This document shows, piece by piece, positions 35,440 to 48,169 of a DNA stretch of 64,000 nt. Positions within the stretch are counted from its first letter, which is position 1. Each line of letters starts with the position of its first letter. Under the pieces are notes generated by a model. The model did no database searches, was not told the origin of the DNA, and saw only the letters and a list, made by a program, of their open reading frames with translations. The position numbers and the translations under genes were made by a program. Origin of the DNA: Cinnamomum chago (Eukaryota; Streptophyta; Magnoliopsida; Laurales; Lauraceae); the NCBI GenBank assembly GCA_038049695.1, contig CP142454.1:16066501-16130500 (forward strand). The letters run 5' to 3'.

Positions 35440-37980
35440 CCACATCTGAATCTGACCGTGATTGGATGGATTCAACTGGGCCCCACCATGTTTTTGAGCG
35501 GCTGGGACTACCAAACACGGATTCGTTTGGAAAGACTTTTGTTGCCCGGTGCAACAAACTCCCTAGTCCCTACACCACTTCTTATTGTGAGTTTATTACA
35601 AATAAGAGCGTGGTTACTCAGCTGCATTAATCAATCGAATCTCTACATGAATTTGTATGTACTATGTAGTAAAAGATTATAAAAGGGAAATCCTATAGTG
35701 TTGGCCTGTTAGGATTTGCTGTCCATCTAAAATAGTAGCAAACGCATAGGCATGTTGTAATATCTAAAACGATGATCTGTAAAAAAAACAAGAGGAAGAT
35801 GATAGAGAAAATCTGCAGTGACTGTAGAGAGATTGCCACGCGTCGCGAGGCCAAAGGCTACACTTCTATGGCCATGCGATGTTTGCCGTTTCAAATTCAA
35901 ACCCACGTTCGTCAGCCTCTAGTGGGCCCGGGAATTGGAATGCGATCATTTGTTCCGAATCCGGATCATGCTGAGGCTGTCATATGGAGGAATCCTGAGT
36001 TACAAAGGGATGAAACTCCAAAAGTAGGCTGATGTGTTAAAATCTGAACCGTTTGAAATAAATATGCTTCAAATATGTGCGGTCTCTACAAATTTTATAT
36101 CAATCGGAGTTTCTTCCACCACTGGATTGTCCGTTTAATAAAAGAAATGATTAACACGATTTTGCCCTTTACTTCATTGTCACGATTTCTATCGTCCTGG
36201 ATGTTTGAAAAGGTATCTCTGCCGTTCATGAGGAAGGGCCCCACCTGCATTGACCCTTGATAGTGAGGCTTACACGTTGTTTTGACTTATGAACGCTCGG
36301 ATTTCTATAGATGGGCCCCCTTTGTAGAGCTGGGATTCCTCTATGTTAAAGCCTCACAGAATCCAGGCTTGTTGTTTAGTGGGGCCCATTTTGTAAAAAT
36401 CTACACTGTCCACAATTAAATGTATTCATTTTTTTTTTGTTTCTCGTATTTTGGTTGGGGCCCAATTGGGATTCCGTAGGCACACGAGTACATAGCCCAC
36501 TGAAGTGAAAAATGAGCCAGCACCTGTAGGAAGGAAGCCTGTACATACGGAAAAAGATGGCGTACTCAGAATTCGAATCCTACGCCGTCACTCTTTACCT
36601 CAATGATAGGATTGTACGATTTTCTCACCAATAGAAATTGGGCTCATATAAAAGGGGATTTTTCCTTCCAATAAGAATTTGGTCTATTCAACATGGGGCA
36701 TTTGGTTTAATCAATTTACTTTTATAAAAAGTGGGGCATCATCAAATTTCTAGAAATGTTGGATTTGCTGTCAGCGTACGCTGCGTCTATGAGTTGGAAC
36801 CCATAATGCTTCCAAGGAGGACCTATTATTGAAAATCTAAATCCGATAAAAACCCGACCAATTTTTACTCTAATAAAAGTTAGGCTCATGTAAGATGAGC
36901 CCATAGTTTTTATTTATTTATTCATGTGTTAGGCTTGATTCCTATTAAAAAATCTGGCCAAGATTCATACAAGATATTATTAACGTTTAATAAGTGGGCC
37001 CAACTAAGAAGTCCAAAGAATTTCTAATCAATTAAAGCCTTGCTCATTATCCAAAAATCAAACTGCCTCTTGAAGATGACAAATTTGATGAATAAACTCA
37101 GTGTCCATTTCTTAATTAGTGGAAAACCTCAAACAAATCCAGCTCAAAAGTTAAAGGGTCAATGAATTATTAATCAACAAACCAAGTTCAGGTTAAATTG
37201 ACGGACCATATTGCAATTTGCCAGGTTGGATCCAGTCTTGGGTTGGGTTGGCTTTTTCATCATTAAAAGCGGACTCTAGCCTTAGTAAGAAGTGGGCTCC
37301 ACTCAAGGGAGAGTATCGAAAAGTATTTATGCTTTATCTACTAATGCCTTGAGGTTTTGGTATGAATGATTAACTAAAATAACTTAGTAGAGCTAAATAC
37401 AAATATTCTTTTATTAATTAGATTAAGACTATTTAACCTTGCCTGATCCACAAATAAAAAAGGTTTAACCCAAACTCGAATTGTCATTTCGAGTTTTGAT
37501 CATGTTGGCAGGTAAGGTTAAAAATTGCTAACCCTTTCGAAGTTCTAACCCCAAAGATTGATATAAGTTTCATGCTCTCTCCTCTAAAGTCCAACTAGGT
37601 CTTTCCTAACAAGTATGAACATGTCAACATCAACCCAAATATTCAAGGAATCCACAAATCCATAGAAATGGCCTGATATGAGATTTTTTTCTATTTGATA
37701 GAAAATCTTCTGACTTAGACCTGACATTAGTTGGAGTAGTTTTCAGTTACAGGTTCTGGTTAACAAATATCTCGACTTGAAGACTTAATCCAAATATGTA
37801 TACCTCCAACATTATAAATTGAATTGAACTATTTAAGTCCTCCTCTATTAAGTATTGACCTCAGAATGGGGCTTGCTTGGGTCTCTGGGTTTGGTCCATG
37901 CCCTTGATTTTCTATTGACCCATTTCTGACCCATAGGACTCATGTTGGATCTAGATTAAAAGATATTTCGCATGTCTGAA
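35440..37980. other. Intergenic, nothing recognised
   Basis: No gene supported. ORFs near 35772-36032 and 36075-36260 have no family resemblance. Several TGGGCCC-type stretches occur but form no clear element. Confidence 0.4.
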
Positions 37981-37986
37981 AAGACT

Positions 37987-38297
37987 CATTTGTTTGCATG
38001 GCATTGAATTCCTTGGAATTCAAGGTAAAATGGGTTTCAACGAAGGATATTAAGCAGGGAAAGAACCAAGGATATTAAGGGGGAGATGTAGATGAAGCTT
38101 AACTTTCTAAGCTTTGATTTACTTGAACGATGGCAAGATATTCATTGTTCATCTTTCTTTAATTCATTTTTCCATCAAGGTTGATTATTTGATGGCCATT
38201 TATTATGGGTCTTCGCCTTTATTTCTTTAATCTTAGTCACGTTTGTAAATATATTTTTCTTCAAAACCCTAGGAATTCCATTCCATGCAAGCAAATG
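37987..38297. mobile_element. Candidate MITE with inverted ends, about 311 bp
   Basis: The left end CATTTGTTTGCATGGCATTG and the right end CAATTCCATGCAAGCAAATG-like sequence (exactly TTCCATTCCATGCAAGCAAATG at 38276-38297) are inverted copies with a few mismatches. The match continues inward to GAATTCCTTGG on the left and CCTAGGAATTC on the right. No clean target duplication was found, so the superfamily is open. Confidence 0.55.
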
Positions 38298-38299
38298 GA

Positions 38300-40070
38300 T
38301 CTCAAGAGCTATTTGAACTCAAATACATCATGGATTGAACTGAACATGAGCTCTCTACAGCTATATGTAGGGAGATGTGTCATCATGGATTAGGATTTTG
38401 AAAGGAAAAAAAAAAAAAAAGCTGCAATCTAACTATCCAAGCACATAAATTGAAGGGTCTCCAAAATTAGTTACCTCTTTCTTACACGTTTTATATCTAA
38501 TTAATTAGTGAAAATAGGTAGGATGGGTTTCATCAAATTACGAATTCAAGTGAGTAAATATCATGGGGTGGATTAGGGGTGCCCTCAATATCATTATGGT
38601 CAAGTGCCTTTACCACTAAGTCTGCCTCTTCAAAGTCCAACGGTCACATATCATGCAAATTTATTATGACACCCACCAATCACTAATGCATTAGACTAGT
38701 GCCAAGCTGAGAAAATAGGTGCCAAATGAAAGGGCCGAACTGTCTATGAACGGAATGAATTGATCATAAGCTTATAAATTCTATAAACAAAAAGGTGATG
38801 CCACTAAAGGGTTGGTAAAGAGAATTGTCCTGTCCCTTGCTCATTATTGGTATAAAATTAGTGGTTAAACAAGTCAACAAAATTTAGCAAGGGCTTTGGT
38901 GGGCTAAGTGCTTGTATACCCAATCAAATGCTTAGCTTGGGTTTTAGTAGGTTTAAGTGCTTGTGCTTTCAAAAGTTATGTGGTTGTTTCCAACCAATTG
39001 GTTTTGCATTTGGGCCTTGTGAATTGTGATGCCTTCTTTATATACAAAAAAAAAAAAAAAAAAAAAAAGTAAAGGAGAAGGCTGACTGCATGTTTCGGCC
39101 ATGTAGGTTTTGGCAGATTTGGCACACAAAGAATATGCAACTCTTAGCTACAGAATATATATTGTTTACTTGTGATTTCAATTTAACCCTTTGTATAAAG
39201 AGCTTCAATGAAGATTGTCCAACTGAGGTTGAGGTTGGGTTTCAGATGAATCCAAAGCCAACCTTAACCTACTTGACTTGATTCAGAACAAAAGCCTGAC
39301 TCAAAATCCATCAAGTGCAAACACGAAATGATTCAAATGACACTAATTTATACTACACTACGAAAATATGACCAACCCAAATTCTCAACCGAACTTGGCC
39401 ATTACCCAACACTCATAGCTGAGACCGAATCCGAATCCTAATTCAAATGGGCTTTTGCTTTCAGGCCTAGGCCCAATTCTAGTACAAAATTGCCAAGACC
39501 ATTTTTTCAGTTTGGCCCAGGTTGCACCCTATCCTATGATCACCCGGACCACTTGCATGTTGCAATGATAGCAGATTGAAAAGTAGTCAATAATAGAACA
39601 AATAGGATTTAGGCAAAAATTTATTTTTACATACTTACATATATAATACTAATCCTTTATGACGTGTGAAAAGAACAATAGCTTTTAAGTACGTTAACTG
39701 ACAAAGTAACCATATCCACTTTAATCAAAAGAACGTCTCCTCATATGACATTTGTGTGGTCCTCATTTGGCTGAAATCATACTCAGGTTTGAAAATGGAT
39801 GTCCAACATTTTTATCTCCTAGTACATCATTCCTACTGAAATTTGCATTGGAAAGGAAATCAATTGGTGTTCTGAAAACTTGAATCTTACGACACAAATG
39901 AGCTATGTGCTTCACAATCATATTTTGTTCACTAATAAAACATGTATTTGGCTCTTTTGATTCTTGGGTATTCTGGGAGGAAAAAGGAGGGAGAAATTTT
40001 CTCCACCAAATATTTCCTCCATAAGGCTTAGGCAAGGGTGTAGAGATAAAAAATTATTTTCATGAGGCTC
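38300..40070. other. Intergenic, nothing recognised
   Basis: No supported gene. Poly-A tracts at about 38406-38420 and 39047-39068 could mark old retroposons. Confidence 0.4.
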
Positions 40071-40087
40071 TTGGTGGTGGTTGTCCC

Positions 40088-40131
40088 GGGGGGGGGGCGG
40101 GGGGGGGGGGCGGGGGGTAGGGGTGGGTGGG
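40088..40131 (+). repeat. Guanine-run tract with G-quadruplex potential
   Basis: Runs of 10, 11 and 6 guanines are separated by single bases, followed by GGGG, GGG and GGG separated by one or two bases. Any four runs of three or more G meet the usual G-quadruplex pattern. It lies about 0.9 kb past the stop of the Barentsz-like gene (minus strand). Confidence 0.75.
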
Positions 40132-40139
40132 TGTTGTTC

Positions 40140-40980
40140 CTAGAAAATATGTGCTAGCTAAAACCCTATGGGACACACTCATCCTCAAAATCAACCCTTG
40201 GGGACAGATGGAGGAGTTGGAGGAAAATACAAGACTGCAATCAGAAAGAGAGAGGAATAGAATTGATAGCAAGTTTTGGCTTGCCTGTTTTGTAATCTTA
40301 AGTTTCTGTTTTGTTGTACCAGGCTTTGTTTTACTTATAATACATCCTCAGATTAAGCAAGGAAAAAAAAAAATCAACCCCACAGTAATTAAACCCCACC
40401 CCTCCACATTTCTTCTGCTGGCACTCACCCCCAATTTGCACAAGCAACTGACTAATATCCATCATTGAATTTTAGCACTAAATATTCATTTTATCTAAGG
40501 GTAGAAAGCTGTCAAGCTTTGAGACCCATGAAGTAATAGCATGTAGATCACATATAACCTCCTTATCACCCCACCCTATCCCCATGCTCCCTTCGTTGGC
40601 ATGCACCCAAGTGCGCCCTACAGGAGCACTAGCTAATAGCGACTGTGCCACCAAAGATAAGTTTACGTACACAAAGAAACCAAGATGATTGCAATACTAT
40701 GTACATATATTAATGTTCAATGATATATTCGCAACCCAACAAAATTTTCAAGACAAGGGGAAGATACAGTCCACCATTTAACATTAAGTTTAGGCATTGC
40801 AAGCGAACATAGAAAAGAAACATTCTTAACAATTAAGTCTTGGATTGTGAAACAGACCAAAAATGACAACAAAATATTAGCAGCCTTAGAATAGAACTGT
40901 CACAATGAAAGAGTTGACCAACAGAGAAACAAGCATCATTTGTAGCAAAAATAAAATAAAACCAACTCACCACAAGCAGA
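40140..40980. other. 3' flank of the Barentsz-like gene
   Basis: Probably includes its 3' UTR near 40981. No coding sequence supported. Confidence 0.35.
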
Positions 40981-40981
40981 G

Positions 40982-43900
40982 CTACAGAGCCAGGAGAGCT
41001 TCGACCTTTGCAATCTGATCCTCTTCATTCTTGGGGGTTGGACTCCTATTTGCCTCATCAAACAGATCGTGCTTCCACTTCTCCACATGAAACCCTCCCT
41101 GACTATCTTGATTCCTGTCACCATACCTTCCATTAAACCTCTCTCTTCCCCTAGAGCCACCCCCCGCACTAAACCTCTCTCTTGATGAGTAGCCTACCCT
41201 TTGGATTTCTCCTCTACGTGGACCCCAGTCTCCTGCTCTTGCAGTTCTTTCATTGGCTTCCTTGACTGACCTCTCAGCCTTGTCTGATCCCTGCAAGTGA
41301 TAACCCCCTCTTTCCTCCCTTCTCATGCTACCCATGACTGACCGGTCCAAATGGCTTGGCTTAGCAGATTCTGTTGCCACTGCACCTGCCACACCTACCA
41401 ACTCCGGTGATAACTTCTTTTCCCTGAATGCCGGTCTTCTCCTCAACGGAGGTGCATCAGCCTGCAATTCGAAAAACCCATCATGGCGCCAAATGGTGTT
41501 CTCATGTGACCGAGCTTGGATTTTTACATCTCTTCTCTGTGTATCATGGACTTCCATTTTGTCACCCACTCTATCGCCAGATCGATCCTTTGGATCACTC
41601 CACCTCCCACGCTCTTTAAAAAAGAGAGAGACAGAGAGAAAAGAGACAGGATATACTGAATGAATATGATGTTCAAGGAAAAAAAAAATGAAAATGAGTC
41701 TCATACCGCAGCAAGAGTATAGTATGCTGCACCAGCCATTCAAGAACATGGGCAACATGTTTCAGTGATACAGACCATTTGACCTGGAAGGGCCCATAGA
41801 AGATAGTGGATGTGCCAAAACTCTTCCAACTGGAAAGATTCAAACCCTTCCACCACCCACAGCTTTTTGCTTGCTGGTTGCCAGATTCATTTCTTAACTA
41901 TTGGTTTGTAGGTTACCAATTTATGGGTTAATGAATGCAATCTAGGGGGTGGTTGCAATATGCCCACCACAGCATCCCCAACCTACATCTATGGAACTTG
42001 GCACTTTAGCAAACTATACATTCGTCGAGGCACACGACCATAAAATTTGTCATGAACTGAAAAAAGATAAAGGAGAAAAAAAAGGGCCTCCAATTTATAA
42101 GCAAAGAAAAGATGAATCACCAGTACCTCTGCGACTGAAGCTTCGACCACCTTGGCCAGCACTGCCACGCTCATCGTGCTGTATAAAACATGCATAGGTA
42201 GCCGAACATGGTTATACACAGAAGCACTCGAAGAGACGGGTCCGAACAAAAATCCCGCTACATAAGGGAAAGGAGAAAAAAAAAAAAAAAACAAGTTTGT
42301 ATGCACTGGATAACAAGAAGGTAGATAAACTCAAACAAGCATTCATCAAAGATATTCTAGATGACAAACAGGTTCACTGCTGGAATTCAACATGTGCCAC
42401 CCAAAGGACGAGATATGCCATCCACTCCTACATGGGAGTGATTAACCTTTTTTTTTTTGCTGAATGTTCAGCATTTTTTTTAATGCTTAGTGGTGTAACC
42501 TTTTTATAATGATGAAAATTTTATTAGCAAAAAAAAGTATATAAAGCATTACAATAAAAGAGAAGTCCTTTCCAAAGACCATGGGATTCCTGGAGACACC
42601 CTCATTGGCTTATATCTTTGCATGGGAACTACCCTCTCCAAATTACAAACAAGAGAGATACTAATAGAATCAACAAACTTCATTAATTTAGATCACCAGG
42701 ACTCCATGGAGTATAAACTAGATCCAAACCAAGAGATCAATAGATGTGTCATGAATGCCTTTCCGAGGCTGCAGTTTTTTGTCTCTCGTTTGCTTCTGGG
42801 CTATACCCCTTGGTGATAAAGCATTCACTTACCTTCCACAGGAAGAACGGGTATATTTTCAGGTGCTCATAAACAGTGATGAAACACTTAGCAGACAAAT
42901 GTACGCTACCTCCAGGCAGTTGAACACTGGAACAAACTTCTTCATATATGAAGTTGCACGTTTTAATTTGTAGCAGAAAACTTCAAAATCCTTTGATCAT
43001 CTCTATGTCAAATGGAAATGTTCTAAGACTCATAAGGATTAAGGAATCTCATCATTATGCAAGGTCATCCTTTGAACAATTTAATCATTGATCATTAAAA
43101 TAAAATAAAAAAAGGACAAAAAGAAGCATTCCAGTTTTAAGGCAGTGTATTAATGGCATGCATGCATGCAATAGAAACATACACCAGATATGAATAGTTT
43201 AGCACAGGTTAGCAACTTGGCAAACTTTAAAATGACTATACATAGGAGACATAAGAACAAGAGAGGATACTTTGTTAGCATAACACACTTTATTTCCTTA
43301 GAATTAGAGTGGTGAAAGTGAGAAAAACATTGAAACAAATGAAGACATGAAAGGCTACGGGTCCAGATGACATTCCGATGAAGGCTTGGAAATGCTAACG
43401 AGAAGTTGGGGGATTTGGTTAACTAGATTCTTCAATAAGATATTAATGACAAAGATAATGCCGGATAAATGAAAAATAAGTGGTTGTTGTGGTACCTATA
43501 TGAGAATAAGGGAGATATACAAAACTATACCAACTATCGTGGGATAAAACTTATGAGTCAAACAACGAAGCTATGGGAGAGAGTAATGGAGCAAAGAGCC
43601 AAAGACTTAGACAAAAGACGAAGATATCTAAAAATCAATTTGGTTTTATGCCAGGGAGGTCAACAATGAAAGTCATCTTTTCACTTAGGCTATGTGATGG
43701 TATATACAACACAAGCTAAAGCTATTAGCTATGTAATGGGTATGAAAAAGTGGCGGTTCAACAACAATACTACAGATTATAGGTAACAAAAACCAATCAA
43801 TCCCACATCAAACAGAAGATATTATCAAAGGAAAGAAAGATGCACACAAACATTTAAAGGTGATGCTTATTTTCTAAATCATAAACAAAATCAAAAGATT

Positions 43901-46829
43901 GGAACATAAAAACAGAATTCATGTAACTTACCCTAACATAGCTGGGCAAGACTTTGATGATGATGATGAAAAATTCAAAAGGAAATAAGAATTCAAAAGG
44001 ATAGAGGGTGAAAAAAAAAAGAAGTTGATAGTTTCATTGGCTGATATAGACATTAAACCTGAAAATAAGATTGAGACCGGGGTACTTCAGTTGTGTCAGA
44101 TGGGCGGTTGGTACCATTGAGTTGCCCGTCACTCTTCTTGTTTAATCCTTTGTCTACAGCATCTTCCCCCGACTTGGATACAGGTGCTACTGGAACCTCA
44201 AGGGGAAAAGCATCTTGCAACCGCCTGCGATGCTTTTGATCTGGACCTCCTGAATCTGCAGTCTCTAAATTATGGCCTGAGGATGTTCTCTCTGTTTCTG
44301 GCTTACCATCTCTTCTTGATCTTTTTGGACTGACAATGGCAGAATAACAAAAATGAGCCACGTATACATTGTCAGTGTTCACATTGTAGTCCAGAGGTGA
44401 TGCAACCAAATGGCTCACCTTGGATACAAGATGAATACAGAGACAAACTCCTATGCTGATTTTATAGCATGTTTTAGTCATTTATCAGGGATGGGTGAGA
44501 CCCTTTACTTCCACAGAAGAAGGTGGACACCTCATGGTTCCTTCTTTAGAATCACAAGATGGTGAAAAATGGTTTTTTAATTACGACCTGTTTCTATATA
44601 GTAAGCAAAACAAACTCCCACATCTTTTATCATTTAAAGAAACAAATGCAAACGCAGTACAAATTGTTTAACGCTTAGTGATATCTAGATACCCATAGTT
44701 TAACCAGAAATGACAAGAATATTAAATATATTGGGTAGTCCTTTGGACTACCATACAAACGGTTGAGGAACACAAAATGCAATGCAACTCTAGTGTACCA
44801 TATGACTCTGGGCATGTTTGGGAACGATCCTCGCAATCGAGGAAAACAATGTTTGTTGAGTGCAACTTTCCATGCAATAGAAAGTTAAGTTTTGTAAAAG
44901 GAATCCACCGTACCAACCCTGCCCCATCGGACTCCGCAAATCATCATATGCAAAGATTTGCATAGCTACAGTGAAAGACATGGTCATTTTGAAAGGAACA
45001 TGTTTTTCAAATTTTTTGATATTGTGGGCCATTAAATGATGATCTAAACCGTTAATCCTCTTCACAGTGCTAAAAAAAGGCAAGGGGGTCCAATATCAGC
45101 TGTTGATTCATCAGAGACTTGGATATATTTTCCACAAAAATCCAGACCAATAGATGATGATTTTTCTACTTCTGTGGGATTGTTGTCTAGCGATATGTGT
45201 GTGTATATTTCTTAAAAGTAATTTAAATTTTGCCCTTTTATGTTCTTGCTTTTCTTCTCATTATTGCACCTATTGTGCAAATGTTCTCGTATTGTGGGTT
45301 TTAATGGGGTCACACCCAATGTTGAAATTTTTTGTTTCGGATTCCATTTTGGTTTGGCCTCCAAACTAAAATATTTTGGCTGATTCAGGATTTCGGCGAT
45401 ATGTTTCGGATTTATGGTTCAGAATAAATATAATATATATAAAAGGTCATTAACCAGTGTAGGTCCCACTAAAGCAGAGTCCTGGGAGGGTCCAGACTAG
45501 AGACAAACCTAACCTTTGACAAGTGGCTGCTCGCATGTCTCGAATCTACGTGCATTATAATGCATGGCACTCGAGACTTTTACCATTGCACCAAAGTAAT
45601 GACCCTATATATATATATATATATATATTGGTAATACTTAGGTGAGAACTAGTTCTCACATATTATATGAGACATTTTTTGTGGGGCCCATTTGGGGATG
45701 GGACCAGGGGAAATGGAAAGATCTATGTGAGACCACCCCAAGTATCAAGTTTGACCTCAAACCCATGCCCCTAGCCCCTTCATCCGTGGCCCACAAGTTT
45801 AATGGCTTCATATTCAAAAAAATATTCAACTCTCGATCTAATGGTTCAGTCCATTCGAATGTGTGTCAATCCTTGGGATTGGTGACTACCAGGGAGTTCC
45901 ATGTTGGTTGCTAGGTTTGGATGGGTTGCTAGTTGAGCCTCGCAAAAAAGTTCTCATATAATATGTGAGAATTAGTTCTCACTTGAATATGTATATATAT
46001 ATATAACACAAATATTTAAATTTAAAAACAACATAAATTGCCTAGGGCCAATTTTTTTACTATAGAGAAATTTGTGGATAGTGCTCAATTTCCTATCAGG
46101 CAGGGCCTATATATTAGTAGAGTGAAATTTGGTTAGGACTCATTTAGAATTTGGTTAGCTTATTTTCTATTAAAGGTGAGATATGGCTAGACCCAATTTT
46201 CCATTATAGTGAAATTGGCTATTGTTCATTTGTATAGAGAGAGGGTGGTTGGACATCAATATTTAATGGTTTAGATGTTTACTAGGTGGCCCGTCGCGGG
46301 GACCACATGAATCTCACAAAGCTCCTTTTATAAAAGAAAGGCAATATAAGAGACAAGGATTCGTCCCTTCCGCTTGCCACGGAAACTTCAAGAAAGAGAA
46401 AAGAGGGAAAAGGCGAGGAAAGGAATGGAGGAGAAGCAGCAGGAGAAGAAGGAGAAGGTGGTCACTGCGGTCGTCGGTATCTTTTTTGGTTGAACGAGAG
46501 GGGAATGAGCGGGGTTAAGTTTTTTCCCCTTCCTTTTAAGCCAAAAGCCACTATTCGGATGAATTGTTAAATTTCACCCAATTTTAGACAAAATTGGACA
46601 TGTTGGACCGAATTGCCAAAATTAGTCCGACTCAGATCGAATTTTTCAAACCGGGGTGGGGGGGTGGTATTCGGTTCGGTATAACAACCGAACCAAAATT
46701 ATTCGGGAAATTCATCTAAAACGAAACAAATTTCGTAACTTTAGGCACACCACACATGGGCCACTGCCTTAGATAACTTGTGGCACTAAAGCCTATACGT
46801 GGGAGGGTTTTGTCATTAGGGAAATGCAA

Positions 46830-46879
<50 letters not shown>

Positions 46880-48069
46880 CCCCCTCTCTGATTGGCTTTC
46901 TACCAAAGCACCATTTGGAGTCCTTTAGTCAGAGTGCGACACTTTGAACCGTATCGGAGAAAGGCCATTGTATCCTAGGGGCAAATTTGTTGAGAATCTT
47001 GGCTCTGAGCTTCTACCCAAGAGGCATAACTCGTCCTGAAGAGAGCATCGCCTGATGTGCCTCAACCACTACTGCTGCTACTATTCTACCTTTAATGACG
47101 TTAATACAGCTTTGCTTCTCAATTCACCACTTCGGATACTATTGCTCCTTTACCATTGTTGTAATGTACTAACACTAGCTCTATCTTTGTAGCCTTTTGT
47201 TATGACAGCAGATGCTAGAAAAGAGATTTCAAATAGCCGTTTATACAAGTACTGTAACCATGTTTTTTTTTCATCCAATAAACACTCTTTTCGGACGTCC
47301 ATACCATGCACAGAGAGAAATTTTCAAAATCCAGATAGAGAGAGGTACAATTTTTGTTCCAGAGAAGTTATATATATCTGTCAATGCTCCATTTCTTCCA
47401 TGTTTGGCATTGATTGGGCAAAGGGTTCGTAATGGAAAATAATGGACTACAACCCTAAGGACTTCAATCTATGGGCTCATTTTGATACTCAAATGTGCCA
47501 ATTAATAACCCCTTTTTCGCTTTATTGATATGAGTTCTGAACTTTTACTCAACACTCTTCAAATCATAGCGTATGTTTGGACTAGAGATCGTCATCAGTT
47601 CCACTATGCATACGCATTCAGTGGTACGTAGGAAATCAGAAATCGCATTAGCTAGAAGCCTAGAACACCCATTAACCATTTTCCCATCACAAGTCAAAAC
47701 TAGCAATTGGAACTGCAAATAACTTGAGGATACAAATGAATTAAAAACACAGAAGAACAAAAGAACTCAACTAAATCTCATCATACATCTGCTCTGCTAA
47801 AAAAAAATCAGAAAGATTGCAGCTTTTGGGCACATCCAAAAGTACCCCATGACTAGAAACTTGTGATTGAAATATTTTTCAAGAGAAAAAAAGCCCATCA
47901 GAGATAATAGATGGAAACCATCAATTAAAAGCCCTTCTGGATTTTCTTCCTAGAGAGATCAAACCATAGATTGGATTTTTTTTTTTTTTTTGGAAAACTG
48001 ATACCTGGGTTCTCTTTCGACCTTGGAAGAGATGCGTTTGGTGTGATGAGAAGAATCTCGACGAGACAT
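40982..48069 (-). CDS. Disordered Arg-rich nuclear protein with Barentsz-like HD motifs, four exons
   Basis: Exons on the minus strand: 48069-48005, 44329-44059, 42178-42127 and 41613-40982. All introns are GT-AG and phases close exactly (65, 271, 52 and 632 bases; 339 residues). The protein starts MSRRDSSHHTKRISSKVERE and continues with SPKRSRRDGKPETER, an SR/basic nuclear-type N terminus. Residues 110-117 read YFQHDERG, 171-178 WRHDGFFE and 309-316 WKHDLFDE. The middle is rich in Arg, Gly and Glu (GGYHLQGSDKAERS, SRERFSAGGGSRGRERF). The C terminus ends KNEEDQIAKVEALLAL. The family is widespread in plants, usually uncharacterised. The HD-type motifs recall Barentsz/CASC3 proteins that bind eIF4AIII in the exon-junction complex, but that is an inference and I could not confirm a domain. 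Intron 1 (3.7 kb) carries a MITE and intron 2 an RTE LINE. Confidence 0.85.
42290..43339. other. Intron 2 of the Barentsz-like gene, unassigned part
   Basis: Intronic AT-rich sequence of the minus-strand gene. No internal exon with correct splice signals was found. Confidence 0.4.
43340..43720 (+). mobile_element. RTE-type LINE fragment inside intron 2 of the Barentsz-like gene
   Basis: Broken frames read KATGPDDIPMKAWKC, then YENKGDIQNYTNYRGIKL, MSQTTKLWERVMEQR and SKNQFGFMPGRSTMKVIFSLR. These are conserved reverse-transcriptase segments of plant RTE-clade LINEs, in the correct order. Stops and shifts between them show it is dead. It lies antisense to the host gene and is the clearest of the RTE fragments in the window. 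Confidence 0.85.
45606..45628. repeat. (AT)n microsatellite beside the TIR element
   Basis: Uninterrupted AT run 13 bases before the left end of the element at 45642; a second TA run begins a few bases after its right end. Confidence 0.85.
45642..45982. mobile_element. MITE with palindromic inverted ends, 341 bp
   Basis: The left end reads GTGAGAACTAGTTCTCAC, itself a perfect 18-base palindrome, followed by ATATTATATGAGAC. The right end is the inverted copy: GTTCTCATATAATATG, then TGAGAATTAGTTCTCAC. Total inverted similarity spans about 40 bases. TA microsatellites border both sides. The interior is non-coding; the 90-codon ORF starting at 45642 is fortuitous. No target duplication could be fixed beyond a possible ACTT, so the superfamily is unassigned. 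Confidence 0.75.
46837..46877. repeat. (GA)n microsatellite
   Basis: Long uninterrupted GA run inside intron 1 of the Barentsz-like gene. Confidence 0.95.
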
Positions 48070-48158
48070 CTCCACTCTCTTCGTTGGACGACTGAAAGAG
48101 AGGCTTTTGAGGGTTACTTGTTCTGCCTCTGATGCAGTGTCCTTGGAAATTTTCCCTG

Positions 48159-48164
48159 TTTATA
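48159..48164 (-). promoter_or_regulatory. Possible TATA box of the Barentsz-like gene
   Basis: On the minus strand the sequence is GATATAAACAG, about 90 bases upstream of the ATG at 48069. Spacing is appropriate for a plant TATA promoter. Confidence 0.5.
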
Positions 48165-48169
48165 TCTGT

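Larger units (their letters stand above)
44330..48004. other. Intron 1 of the Barentsz-like gene
   Basis: 3675-base intron on the minus strand, with a TA microsatellite at 45606-45628, the TIR element at 45642-45982 and a GA microsatellite at 46837-46877. No further coding sequence with splice support was found. Confidence 0.7.

Noticed and set aside
45642-45914. 90-codon ORF
   Set aside because: Starts at the TIR of a MITE and has no recognisable protein features.
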